Shown: one piece after another, positions 29,855 through 38,524 of the stretch | Layout: each line of letters begins with the position of its first letter | How positions within the stretch are numbered: the first letter of the stretch is position 1 | Assembly: GCF_000397065.2 (NCBI RefSeq) | Contig: NZ_KE007306.1 | Coordinates: 887,164 to 951,163, forward strand | Length of the DNA: 64,000 bases | From: Marinobacter lipolyticus SM19 | GTDB lineage: Bacteria > Pseudomonadota > Gammaproteobacteria > Pseudomonadales > Oleiphilaceae | Direction of reading: 5' to 3' | Notes under the pieces: model-generated | Databases searched by the model: none | The model's input: the letters and a program-made list of their open reading frames with translations, nothing else | Told to the model about the DNA's origin: nothing | Translations under genes and position numbers: made by a program

Positions 29855-31519
29855 TTAGAGAAGCAGGGACCGAATATCCCCAAGAAGCTGACTCAGCAGC
29901 GTCGTGAACCTCGCCGCATCCGCCCCGTTCACCGCCCGGTGATCGTAGGACAGCGACAGTGGCAGCATCAGCCGTGGCTGGAAGTCCTTGCCATCCCAGA
30001 CCGGCTTCATCGCCGCCTTGGACACACCAAGAATCGCCACCTCCGGCGTATTCACAATCGGCGTAAACGCCGTGCCACCGATACCACCCAGACTGGTAAT
30101 GGTAAAACAGGCACCCTGCATCTCCGCCGGTTTCAGCTGCTTGTCCCGGGCCTTCTGGGCCAGCTCCGCACTTTCCGCAGCCAGTTCCCACAACCCCTTT
30201 TTGTCCACATCGCGGATCACCGGCACCATCAGCCCGTGGGGCGTATCCACCGCAATCCCGATGTGAATGTACTGCTTGCGGACCACCTCCTTGCGCTCCA
30301 TGTCGAGGGACACGTTGAACTGCGGCAATTCCGCCAGCGCCGTGGCGCAGGCCTTCAGCAGGAACGGCAGCGGCGTCATCTTCACGCCCTTCTTCTCACC
30401 GGCCGCCTTCTGCGCCTTGCGGAAAGACTCCATGTCGGTGATGTCCGCGTCCTCGAACTGGGTGACATGAGGCACGTTCAGCCAGCTGCGCTGCATGTTG
30501 TTGGCCGTCGCGAACATCACGCGCGACATGGATTCGCGCTCAATGTCACCAAACTGGCTGAAGTCCGGCAGCTTCACAACGGGAATGCCGGCACCACCGC
30601 CGCCAGCCACTGTGCTGCCCTGCTGCGTCTGCTGCAGCTGGCTCTTCACATAGGCCTGCACGTCATCTTTCAGGATGCGCCCTTTCGGCCCCGAGCCCTT
30701 GATGCGAGTCAGGTCCGCGCCGAATTCACGGGCCAGCTTGCGCACCGCCGGACCAGCGTGCACCTTGGCACCCGGGGTTGGCGGCTCGTAGGTCGCAGAA
30801 GCCGGTGCTGGCTTTGGCTCCTCAGGCTTGCCTGCAGGCTCGGACTTGCCTTCCTGCCTGGCATCACCCGAAGGCTCCTCAGCTTCAGAAGCCGGCTCTT
30901 CACCGCCTTCTTCCACGACAGTCATTTCTACCAGGTCCAGGCCTTCGGAGATCTTGTCACCTTCGGACACCAGGATCTTGCCGATCTTGCCGGCAAACGG
31001 AGACGGTATCTCCATCGTGGCCTTGTCGGATTCCACGGTGACCAGCGCGTCATCAACCTCAACCTCGTCGCCTACGCTGACATTGATCTCGATGACCGGC
31101 ACATTGTCAAAGCCGTCCAGCGGCGGAACTTTCACGGTTTCCTTGCGGGAACCGCCGGACTTCTTCGGCGCCGGCTTTGTTTCCTCAGCCTTGTCTTCCG
31201 ATTGGGCTTTGGCTTCCTGGTCCTTGTCGGTGCCAGCTTGTTCACCAGTGCCCTTGTCGTCATCCGAACCACCGGCGTCGCCGGCAGCCTCCATCATGCC
31301 GACAACGTCGCCTTCCTTGACCTTGTCACCCACCTTGACGGTAATTTTGGTGATCTTGCCGGCACCGGGCGATGGCAATTCAACCGACGCCTTGTCGGAC
31401 TCAACAGTCAGTATCGGATCTTCTTCCTCAACCGAATCCCCCTGGCTGACGAGAACTTCGATAACCTCGACCTCGTCTGCACCGCCGAGATCCGGAACCT
31501 TGATTTCCTGTTCACTCAT
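29855..31519 (-). CDS. aceF: Pyruvate dehydrogenase E2, dihydrolipoamide acetyltransferase
   Basis: Core acetyltransferase of the pyruvate dehydrogenase complex, 554 residues. There are two lipoyl domains (about residues 5-75 and 120-190), each with the lipoylated lysine in LTVESDKASVELPSPGAGKI or VTVESDKATMEIPSPFAGKI. Acidic and Pro/Ala-rich linkers follow. The E3/E1-binding domain has VRKLAREFGADLTRIKGSGP (about residue 250). The catalytic domain ends with SLSYDHRAVNGADAARFTTL, giving the His and Asp. It is 10 bases downstream of aceE. Confidence 0.97.
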   Translation of the reverse strand: MSEQEIKVPDLGGADEVEVIEVLVSQGDSVEEEDPILTVESDKASVELPSPGAGKITKITVKVGDKVKEGDVVGMMEAAGDAGGSDDDKGTGEQAGTDKDQEAKAQSEDKAEETKPAPKKSGGSRKETVKVPPLDGFDNVPVIEINVSVGDEVEVDDALVTVESDKATMEIPSPFAGKIGKILVSEGDKISEGLDLVEMTVVEEGGEEPASEAEEPSGDARQEGKSEPAGKPEEPKPAPASATYEPPTPGAKVHAGPAVRKLAREFGADLTRIKGSGPKGRILKDDVQAYVKSQLQQTQQGSTVAGGGGAGIPVVKLPDFSQFGDIERESMSRVMFATANNMQRSWLNVPHVTQFEDADITDMESFRKAQKAAGEKKGVKMTPLPFLLKACATALAELPQFNVSLDMERKEVVRKQYIHIGIAVDTPHGLMVPVIRDVDKKGLWELAAESAELAQKARDKQLKPAEMQGACFTITSLGGIGGTAFTPIVNTPEVAILGVSKAAMKPVWDGKDFQPRLMLPLSLSYDHRAVNGADAARFTTLLSQLLGDIRSLLL

Positions 31520-31529
31520 GGCGGTCTCC

Positions 31530-34199
31530 TTAGCTCAGCACCGGGTTCGTTTTGTTGCGATCGATTCCGTACTTGCGCATGGCTTCGAGAACCACCTCTT
31601 CCTTGATTTCACCATCCCGTGCCAGGGCCGAGAGCGCGGTGACCGCCACGTAGAAGCGATCCACCTCGAAGTGGCTCCGCAGTTTCTCGCGGGTGTCACT
31701 GCGACCGAAGCCGTCGGTCCCCAGTGTCAGGTAAGTCTTGGGAATATAGGCACGCACCTGCTCGGACAACAGCTTGATATAGTCGGTGGACGACACCACC
31801 GGCCCCTGCTGTTTCTCCAGGCACTGGGTGATGTACGCCTTCTTGGGCGTGTCATCCGGGTGCAGGCGGTTCCAGCGTTCGATGTGCAGACCGTCGCGGG
31901 CCAGCTCGTTAAAGCTGGTCACGCTCCAAACATCACTGGCAACGCCGAAATCGTCTTTCAGCAACTGCGCGGCGGCGCGAACCTCATTGAGGATGGCACC
32001 GGAGCCCATCAACTGCACCCGCGGCGTCTTTTTACGGCCCTTGGTTTCGACGGACTCAAACAGGTACATGCCCTTGATGATGCCGTCTTCCACCTTCTTG
32101 CCTTTCGGCATGGCTGGCTGCTCGTAATTCTCGTTTTCGATGGTCAGGTAATAGAAGACGTTCTGATTGTCTTCAAACATTTCCTTGATGCCATGCTGGA
32201 TCACCACGGCCATTTCATAGCCATAGGCCGGATCGTAGGCCTTACAGCTGGGAATGGTCTGCGCCAGGATGTGGCTGTGGCCGTCCTGATGCTGCAGGCC
32301 CTCACCGTTGAGCGTGGTGCGCCCGGCGGTACCACCGACCAGGAAGCCTCGGGCCTGGATATCACCAGACGCCCAGGCCAGATCGCCCACCCGCTGGAAG
32401 CCGAACATGGAATAGAAGATGTAGAACGGCACCAGCGGGAAGTTGTTGGTGCTGTAGGAGGTCGCCGCCGCCATCCAGGCTGCCATGGAACCATCCTCGT
32501 TGATCCCTTCCTCAAGGATCTGACCTTTCTTGTCTTCCTTGTAGTACATGATCTGGTCACGATCTTCCGGCACATACTTCTGGCCTTCCGACGTGTAGAT
32601 ACCGAGCTGACGGAACATGCCTTCCATACCGAAGGTACGGGCCTCGTCCGGCACGATTGGCACTATCCGCTTACCAATGCGCTTGTCCTTGGTCAGCGCC
32701 GTCAGCAGACGCACGAAGGCCATGGTAGTGGAGATCTCACGGCCATTGGAACCGTCCAGCAATGCCTTGAAGGTGTTCAGCGGCGGTGTCTGCAGCGGCT
32801 GACAGTCCTTGCGGCGCTTCGGATAAAAACCACCCAGCTCCTGCCGGCGCTTGTTCATGTAGACAATTTCCGGGCTGTCCGGCGCCGGTCGGTAATAAGG
32901 CACGTCCTTGAGCTCTTCGTCCTTCAGCGGCACGGCAAAACGATCGCGGAAGGCCTTGAGCTGCTCGATGTCGAGCTTCTTCAGGGAGTGTGCGGTATTC
33001 TGGGCCTCACCGGCGCTACCGAAACCATAACCCTTTATGGTGTGTGCAAGGATTACCGTGGGCCGTCCGCCATTGTTGTGGATGGCATGATGGTAGGCTG
33101 CGTATACCTTGTACGGATCGTGGCCACCACGGTTGAGCTTGTTGATGTCCTCGTCGGTGAGGTTTTCCACCAGTTTGGACAACTCCGGATACTTACCGAA
33201 GAAGTGCTTGCGGGTATAAGCCGGTCCGTTACTCTTGAAGTTCTGCAGGTCGCCGTCCACGGCTTCGTCCATCACCCGCTGCATGAGCCCGTCCTTGTCC
33301 TGCTCGAACAGCGGATCCCACATGCGGCCCCAGACCACTTTCAGTACGTTCCAGCCGGCACCGCGGAACACGCCTTCCAGTTCCTGGATAATTTTGCCAT
33401 TACCCCGCACCGGGCCGTCCAGACGTTGCAGGTTGCAGTTCACCACAAAGACCAGGTTGCTCAGGTTCTCGCGACCGGCCATGGAGATGGAGCCCAGGGT
33501 TTCCGGCTCGTCACACTCGCCGTCACCAATAAAGCACCACACCTTGCGGTCGCCCATGTCGATCAGCTCGCGGCTGTGCAGGTACTTCATGACGTGGGCC
33601 TGGTAGATGGCCTGGATCGGGCCCAGCCCCATGGATACCGTGGGGAACTGCCAGTAGTCCGGCATCAGCCAGGGGTGCGGGTAGGAAGACAGGCCATTGC
33701 CGTCCACTTCTTCCCGGTATTTGTCCAGCTGTGATTCGTCAAAGCGACCTTCCAGGTAGGACCGGGCGTAAATACCCGGTGCGGAGTGACCCTGGAAATA
33801 CACCAGGTCCGATTCCCGCTTTTCATCACCACCATGGAAGAAGTAGTTAAAGCCGACATCGTATAGAGTGGCCGCCGAGGAGAACGAGGACACGTGGCCG
33901 CCCAGCTCACCCGGGCGCTGATTGGCCCGCAACACCATGGCCATGGCGTTCCAGCGAATCAGCGAGCGAATACGGCGCTCCATAAACAGGTCACCCGGCA
34001 TGCGGGCTTCCTGGGTCACAGGGATGGAGTTACGGAATGGGGTGGTGATCGAATACGGTAACTCGGTACCGTCGCGACTGGCTCGTTCGGAGAGCCGTTC
34101 CAGAATATACTTGGCGCGGTCCACGCCTTCCTGTTCGATAAGAGATTCCAGTGCGTCTAGCCATTCACTGGTCTCGATGGGATCATCGTCCTGGTACAT
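31530..34199 (-). CDS. aceE: Pyruvate dehydrogenase E1 component (homodimeric)
   Basis: Thiamine-diphosphate enzyme that decarboxylates pyruvate, 889 residues from the ATG at 34199; an in-frame TTG directly before it is less likely. A strong GGGAGG site precedes the ATG. Motifs are SAATLYDVGFNYFFHGGDEK, the ThDP/Mg motif in WCFIGDGECDEPETLGSI followed by VFVVNCNLQRLDGPVRGNGK, and EGINEDGSMAAWMAAATSYS. Length and motifs match the gammaproteobacterial homodimeric E1. No E3 gene is adjacent; the shared lpd is probably elsewhere. Confidence 0.97.
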   Translation of the reverse strand: MYQDDDPIETSEWLDALESLIEQEGVDRAKYILERLSERASRDGTELPYSITTPFRNSIPVTQEARMPGDLFMERRIRSLIRWNAMAMVLRANQRPGELGGHVSSFSSAATLYDVGFNYFFHGGDEKRESDLVYFQGHSAPGIYARSYLEGRFDESQLDKYREEVDGNGLSSYPHPWLMPDYWQFPTVSMGLGPIQAIYQAHVMKYLHSRELIDMGDRKVWCFIGDGECDEPETLGSISMAGRENLSNLVFVVNCNLQRLDGPVRGNGKIIQELEGVFRGAGWNVLKVVWGRMWDPLFEQDKDGLMQRVMDEAVDGDLQNFKSNGPAYTRKHFFGKYPELSKLVENLTDEDINKLNRGGHDPYKVYAAYHHAIHNNGGRPTVILAHTIKGYGFGSAGEAQNTAHSLKKLDIEQLKAFRDRFAVPLKDEELKDVPYYRPAPDSPEIVYMNKRRQELGGFYPKRRKDCQPLQTPPLNTFKALLDGSNGREISTTMAFVRLLTALTKDKRIGKRIVPIVPDEARTFGMEGMFRQLGIYTSEGQKYVPEDRDQIMYYKEDKKGQILEEGINEDGSMAAWMAAATSYSTNNFPLVPFYIFYSMFGFQRVGDLAWASGDIQARGFLVGGTAGRTTLNGEGLQHQDGHSHILAQTIPSCKAYDPAYGYEMAVVIQHGIKEMFEDNQNVFYYLTIENENYEQPAMPKGKKVEDGIIKGMYLFESVETKGRKKTPRVQLMGSGAILNEVRAAAQLLKDDFGVASDVWSVTSFNELARDGLHIERWNRLHPDDTPKKAYITQCLEKQQGPVVSSTDYIKLLSEQVRAYIPKTYLTLGTDGFGRSDTREKLRSHFEVDRFYVAVTALSALARDGEIKEEVVLEAMRKYGIDRNKTNPVLS

Positions 34200-34437
34200 C
34201 AAACCCTCCCCTTGGCATTAAAAAGGCCGCTCGGGCCACGATCAGCAGCCTGGCGCCTACGGTGTCATTCGCTGCGGTGAATTGCAGAATCTGTTGTTTT
34301 GGATAATTCAGCCTGACTAGTGTCATCAAGCATAGAACAGCTTGGCCATCTTTACTGCCTGGGCACCTTTGTATTCGCGGCTTTTGGCCAAAAGGTGCAA
34401 GCCTGGCGTGAAACTGCTTGGATCTCACCCACCATTA

Positions 34438-34455
34438 TGTAGTTTTATTACTACA
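34438..34455. promoter_or_regulatory. Palindrome TGTAGT-N6-ACTACA, possible operator of aceEF
   Basis: Perfect 6+6+6 dyad. On the minus strand its last bases run into TACATAAT, a possible -10 for aceE about 240 bases from the start codon. A related smaller dyad, CGTAG-TATTC-CTACG, is at 34575-34589. No regulator gene is adjacent. Confidence 0.4.
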
Positions 34456-34730
34456 AAACCAGAGAAACATTCAACTATGAGGGCCAATAAAGGAAAGCCA
34501 AAACCTTTTCTTGCGATTACTTACGCAATAATGACGTTTTTTCGAACATCAAACAACCAAGCCTAGACCAATGTCGTAGTATTCCTACGGAGGGCAACCT
34601 ATCCTTATCACGCTAAACGAATTAGCACCCTGACAATAATTACCTTTCGGCACATTTAGATGATTTTTCAAGAATTTCAGCGAATTTGATTGGTCATTAC
34701 CACAAAAATACCAGGATTTTTTAATTAGAC

Positions 34731-34759
34731 CTGAAAATAAATATCGATTTATGTATACT
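34731..34759 (+). promoter_or_regulatory. Sigma70-type promoter of the KamA-like gene
   Basis: CTGAAA at 34731-34736 (4 of 6) and TATACT at 34754-34759 (5 of 6) are spaced 17 bases apart, in an AT-rich stretch 78 bases before the ATG. Upstream, TGGT-CATT-ACCA at 34690-34701 is a small dyad of uncertain meaning. Confidence 0.6.
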
Positions 34760-34837
34760 TGCCTGCCCGTTTTTTAACCAGAGGAGCGTTGGCAGCGCCC
34801 ATCCTCCTGACATTGGCATTCAACCAGAGGGCGATCT

Positions 34838-36202
34838 ATGAACTCCATCGTCACGTTCCCGAACCGCATCCCGACTGCCGAGTTCGAAGAGCGGCGCTTC
34901 AAGGTCTACACAGACCGCCAGCTCGACAAGATTGAGGTTATCCAGAATCTCCCTGAAGACACCCTGTTCGAAATGAAGGTCGTCGCCAGCGTACTGCCGT
35001 TCCGGGTCAACGAGTACGTGATCAACGAACTGATCAACTGGGACAAGGTACCAAACGACCCCATCTACCAGCTTGTCTTCCCTCAAAAAGGCATGTTGAA
35101 GGACGAACATTTCGAGCGCATGGCAAAGATGCACCGGGAAGGTGCTGACAAGAAAGAAATCCAGGCCGTTGCCAAGGAAATCCGTGACGAGCTGAACCCC
35201 CACCCTGCCGGCCAGATGGAAATGAACATGCCCGAGCTGGACGGCGAGGTTCTGGACGGAGTCCAGCACAAGTATCGGGAAACCGTATTGTTCTTCCCGG
35301 CCCAGGGACAAACCTGCCACTCATACTGCACCTTCTGCTTCCGCTGGGCACAGTTTGTCGGTGACAAGGACCTGAAGATGGCCAGCACCGAAGCCGAGAA
35401 GCTTCATGGCTACCTGCAGGAACACACCGAGGTTACCGACCTGCTGGTTACCGGCGGTGACCCCATGGTGATGAAAACCAAGAACCTGGTGCAGTATCTG
35501 GAACCCTTGCTGCAGCCGGAATTCGATCACATCCAGACCATCCGTATCGGCACCAAAGCCTTGACCTTCTGGCCGTATCGCTTCGTGACTGACAAGGACG
35601 CGGACGAGCTGATCGATCTGTTTGCCCGCCTGGTCGATGCCGGCAAGCACGTGGCGATCATGGCGCACTACAACCACTGGCAGGAAATCACCACCGACAT
35701 CGCCGAAGAAGCAATCCGTCGCATCCGCGCGACCGGTGCCGAAATTCGCGCCCAGGGCCCGCTGATCAAACACGTCAACGACGATGCCGAAGCCTGGGCC
35801 AAGCTGTGGAAGAAAGAAGTTCAGCTGGGCATCATCCCCTACTACATGTTTGTAGAGCGGGACACCGGTGCCAAGAATTACTTCGAAGTGCCGCTGGCCG
35901 AAGCCTTCCAGATCTACCGCGAAGCCATGAAAAAGGTCTCAGGCCTGGCCCGTACCGCGCGCGGCCCCAGCATGAGCGCTGGCCCCGGCAAGGTAGAGGT
36001 GCAGGGCATCACCGAGATCAATGGCGAGAAGGTTTTCGTTCTGCGCTTCCTGCAGGGACGCAATCCGGAATGGGTGCAGCGCCCGTTCTTCGCGAAATAC
36101 AGCGAGACCGCCACGTGGCTGCACGAGCTGGAGCCGGCACTCGGAGAGGAGAAGTTCTTCTTTGAGGATGAGTACGAACAGATGAAAAAGGGGAATGGCT
36201 GA
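34838..36202 (+). CDS. KamA-family radical SAM aminomutase-like protein
   Basis: Radical SAM enzyme of 454 residues related to lysine 2,3-aminomutase. The cluster motif is CHSYCTFCFRW (C-x3-C-x2-C, about residue 160), followed by LLVTGGDPMVM. The C-terminal part has the presumed PLP lysine in MSAGPGKVEVQ, where KamA has an APGGGGK motif. An N-D pair is kept in LIKHVNDDAEAW, where KamA has a substrate-binding Asp. The second substrate Asp of KamA, seven residues before the PLP lysine, is Ser here, so lysine may not be the substrate. It is monocistronic, without an acetyltransferase partner. Confidence 0.85.
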   Translation: MNSIVTFPNRIPTAEFEERRFKVYTDRQLDKIEVIQNLPEDTLFEMKVVASVLPFRVNEYVINELINWDKVPNDPIYQLVFPQKGMLKDEHFERMAKMHREGADKKEIQAVAKEIRDELNPHPAGQMEMNMPELDGEVLDGVQHKYRETVLFFPAQGQTCHSYCTFCFRWAQFVGDKDLKMASTEAEKLHGYLQEHTEVTDLLVTGGDPMVMKTKNLVQYLEPLLQPEFDHIQTIRIGTKALTFWPYRFVTDKDADELIDLFARLVDAGKHVAIMAHYNHWQEITTDIAEEAIRRIRATGAEIRAQGPLIKHVNDDAEAWAKLWKKEVQLGIIPYYMFVERDTGAKNYFEVPLAEAFQIYREAMKKVSGLARTARGPSMSAGPGKVEVQGITEINGEKVFVLRFLQGRNPEWVQRPFFAKYSETATWLHELEPALGEEKFFFEDEYEQMKKGNG

Positions 36203-36229
36203 GGCCACCCCCTCCCTCCATTCTGCATT

Positions 36230-36255
36230 GAAGGCGCCGCTAGTCCGGCGCCTTC
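36230..36255. terminator. 10-bp hairpin between convergent KamA-like and AraC genes
   Basis: GAAGGCGCCG and CGGCGCCTTC pair perfectly around six bases. The hairpin covers the last codons of the leftward AraC gene and lies 28 bases after the rightward KamA-like gene. There is no T-run on either side, so terminator function is uncertain. Confidence 0.45.
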
Positions 36256-37262
36256 ATGTAATCCCGCGGTGAACAGCCTGTCCAGCGTCGAAACGCGCGA
36301 CTGAAATTAGTGACATCGGAATAGCCCAGCAAATCCGACACCTGACCAATACTTTTCTGCCGGACAGCAAGCAGACGTCTGGCATGCTGCTGACGGATCG
36401 ACTCTACCAATTCCCGGAACACCACACCTTCAGCCTGCAACCGCCGTTGCAGTGTACGGGGAGTGACATTCAGCTTACCCGCCACCTCCTCAATGGAGGC
36501 AAAGCCCAATTCTTCATCGAATGCCAGATCCCGCACCTGTTGCGTCAGGGTTCGCCCGCCGCCAAGCCGACCGAGCTCCTCCTTGCACTGCTCCCTCGCA
36601 ATTCGGGCGGCCACCGGATCGGCCATAACCAGCGGATAGTCCAGGATTGACGCATCAAAAATGAAACCATTGAACTCGCCACCAAACGTCAACCGACCTG
36701 CGATCAGATGCTCAAAGCGGTGCATGTAGGGTGGCTTCGGAAATCGCACAACACCCTCACCACTGAGCTTCCGGCCGGTAAGCGCTTCGGCCATGGAGGC
36801 AAACCCTGTCAGCAGAAACTGCGCCCCGACCCCACCAAGCTGATAGCGCCCATCCTTCTCGCTCAGACTAAGGCGAGCTTTGCCGCCCTCCCGCTCGAGA
36901 CACAATTCAAGATCGGATGAAGGCACACTGAAGTAGGCAATGGCAATATCCAGCGCCTCTCCCAAAGTTTTTGCCACCATGGCAGCCTGGCCGACGACCC
37001 CATGACACGACACTCGCATCTGCACCCCTAACAGGAAACCGATGCCAGGCTCACCGGTGAGCGAGATTGCCCGCTGGATAAGCCGTGAAAAGCCTTCTCT
37101 GGGTAGGCGGAAGCCGCTGCGCAGGAGATCCTCGAGCGCCAGCCCCTCGTCCGACAACAGCTGTTCCACAGTGACATTCCACCGCTCTACAACATCTATC
37201 AGCAGCAGAACATAGGTGCCAGGAACAGTCGGCTGACTGGAAACAATGGAAACGGTTGTCAT
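36240..37262 (-). CDS. AraC family regulator (arabinose-binding-like N-domain)
   Basis: Regulator of 340 residues with the OruR/ArgR-like layout. The N-terminal AraC-binding-type domain (about residues 20-205) is followed by a C-terminal double helix-turn-helix. The DNA-binding part shows SIEEVAGKLNVTPRTLQRRL and SIGQVSDLLGYSDVTNFSRA, ending FRRWTGCSPRDYMKA. It is divergent from the fatty acid desaturase gene with a direct repeat in the 136 bases between. Control of that desaturase, perhaps in response to fatty acids, is an inference. Confidence 0.92.
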   Translation of the reverse strand: MTTVSIVSSQPTVPGTYVLLLIDVVERWNVTVEQLLSDEGLALEDLLRSGFRLPREGFSRLIQRAISLTGEPGIGFLLGVQMRVSCHGVVGQAAMVAKTLGEALDIAIAYFSVPSSDLELCLEREGGKARLSLSEKDGRYQLGGVGAQFLLTGFASMAEALTGRKLSGEGVVRFPKPPYMHRFEHLIAGRLTFGGEFNGFIFDASILDYPLVMADPVAARIAREQCKEELGRLGGGRTLTQQVRDLAFDEELGFASIEEVAGKLNVTPRTLQRRLQAEGVVFRELVESIRQQHARRLLAVRQKSIGQVSDLLGYSDVTNFSRAFRRWTGCSPRDYMKAPD

Positions 37263-37267
37263 TGTAA

Positions 37268-37295
37268 TTGTCGTCTAATGATCGTTTTTTGTCGT
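37268..37295. promoter_or_regulatory. Direct repeat TTGTCGT with 21-base period, candidate AraC site
   Basis: TTGTCGT occurs at 37268-37274 and again at 37289-37295, exactly 21 bases apart, two helical turns. It is next to the AraC start. Direct repeats in phase are typical for AraC-family binding. Confidence 0.5.
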
Positions 37296-37398
37296 GCAAT
37301 CATACCCGGATTCGGTATGGACACACTCACAATAGCAGCAGATTACACCAGGTACAGGTGCCTGACTGCCAACCACAACCGTTAAAAAGGTCAAAACC

Positions 37399-38493
37399 AT
37401 GTCTGTTGATCCAAGCACCATGACCGATGCGGAGAAAACCGATCACATCCGCAAAAGCATCCTTGAAGAGGGGCGCGCACTTCGTCGTCGTCACCCTTGG
37501 CTTGAAAAACACCAGAACCTGATCGGCGCAACGATTATGGCCGTTTCGCTGCTGGGCATGATCGCCAGCGGAACGCTTTACATCATGGGCGTTATTCCCT
37601 GGTGGGCGTGCATTCCAGTAACGGCCATTTTTGCCTCCTTCATCCATGAACTGGAGCATGACCTGATCCATCTGATGTACTTCAAGAACCGCCCCTGGGC
37701 CAACGACCTGATGCTGGCGCTCGGCTGGCTGGCACGGGCCAGTACCGTCAGCCCGTTTGTGCGACGCAAGCTTCACCTTCACCACCACAAATTCAGCGGC
37801 ACCGAGAGCGATCTGGAAGAGCGGGGCATTACCAATGGTGAGCGGTGGGGCCTACGGCGCCTGTTGATGACCGGGGACAACATGATGGCGATTTTCCTCC
37901 GCCCATTTGCCATGCAGCGCGCCGTGCGCCAGTACATCCGCTCCCAGAAGCCAGCTTCACGCAGCGAAGCCAGAAAGATGAGCATTCAACAACTGCTCGC
38001 CTATGCTCCGCTTGGCAACATCTATTACTTCCTGTTCCACGGCTGGGTAATCATCCACGCCGTCCTGTTCACCGCCCAACTCAGCGGCAACCCGCTCACG
38101 TTATCCACCGAGCTGTCCACTGCGATGAACGCCCTGAACACGTTTGCGGTGGTGTATATGCTGCCCTCTTTCCTGCGAACATTCTGCCTGCACTTCATCA
38201 GCTCCAACATGCACTATTACGGCGATGTCGAAGCCAGAAACGTGATGCAGCAATGCCAGGTCCTCAACCCCTGGTGGCTGATGCCGATGCAGGTTTTCTG
38301 CTTCAACTTCGGCAGCACCCATGCGATTCACCACTTTGCGGTACGGGAGCCTTTCTATATCCGGCAGTGGACTGCACCGACCGCCCACAAGGTAATGAGA
38401 GAGATGGGGGTTCGTTTCAACGATTACGGGACTTTCCTGAGAGGGAACCGCTTCTACACGGAGACTTCTGAAGAGGAACGCCAGGCAGCCTGA
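37399..38493 (+). CDS. Membrane fatty acid desaturase
   Basis: Di-iron membrane desaturase/hydroxylase of 364 residues. The three histidine boxes are present: HELEHDLIH (about residue 83), HLHHHKF (about 124) and THAIHHF (about 313). Hydrophobic segments near residues 42-80 and 200-265 anchor it in the membrane. The substrate and the position of the double bond cannot be told from sequence. The divergent AraC regulator suggests induced expression, possibly to adjust membrane fluidity or handle exogenous lipids. Confidence 0.88.
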   Translation: MSVDPSTMTDAEKTDHIRKSILEEGRALRRRHPWLEKHQNLIGATIMAVSLLGMIASGTLYIMGVIPWWACIPVTAIFASFIHELEHDLIHLMYFKNRPWANDLMLALGWLARASTVSPFVRRKLHLHHHKFSGTESDLEERGITNGERWGLRRLLMTGDNMMAIFLRPFAMQRAVRQYIRSQKPASRSEARKMSIQQLLAYAPLGNIYYFLFHGWVIIHAVLFTAQLSGNPLTLSTELSTAMNALNTFAVVYMLPSFLRTFCLHFISSNMHYYGDVEARNVMQQCQVLNPWWLMPMQVFCFNFGSTHAIHHFAVREPFYIRQWTAPTAHKVMREMGVRFNDYGTFLRGNRFYTETSEEERQAA

Positions 38494-38524
38494 ACCCGGA
38501 AATGGCTCAGGCTGGCCGAACGGA

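Larger units (their letters stand above)
34200..34837. other. 638-base divergent regulatory region aceE / KamA-like gene
   Basis: No gene is supported here. The aceE side has a possible weak hairpin, GGCC-CGAGC-GGCC, followed by five T just before the aceE ribosome-binding site. A looser CACCTTT...AAAGGTG hairpin lies at about 34365-34398. The AT-rich middle contains two palindromes (listed separately), and the right end the promoter of the KamA-like gene. An open frame at 34342-34566 has no ribosome-binding site and no family resemblance. Confidence 0.6.

Noticed and set aside
29939..31606. 555-residue open frame on the plus strand opposite aceF
   Set aside because: Mirrors the repeated lipoyl domains of aceF; rich in His, Arg and Leu without any recognisable motif.
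30828..33734. 968-residue open frame on the plus strand opposite aceE and aceF
   Set aside because: It lies wholly antisense to two well-identified genes, shows no domain, and is explained by codon bias of the real genes on the other strand.
34342..34566. 74-codon open frame between aceE and the KamA-like gene
   Set aside because: No ribosome-binding site, no homology that I recognise, and it covers the AT-rich promoter and the dyad at 34438.
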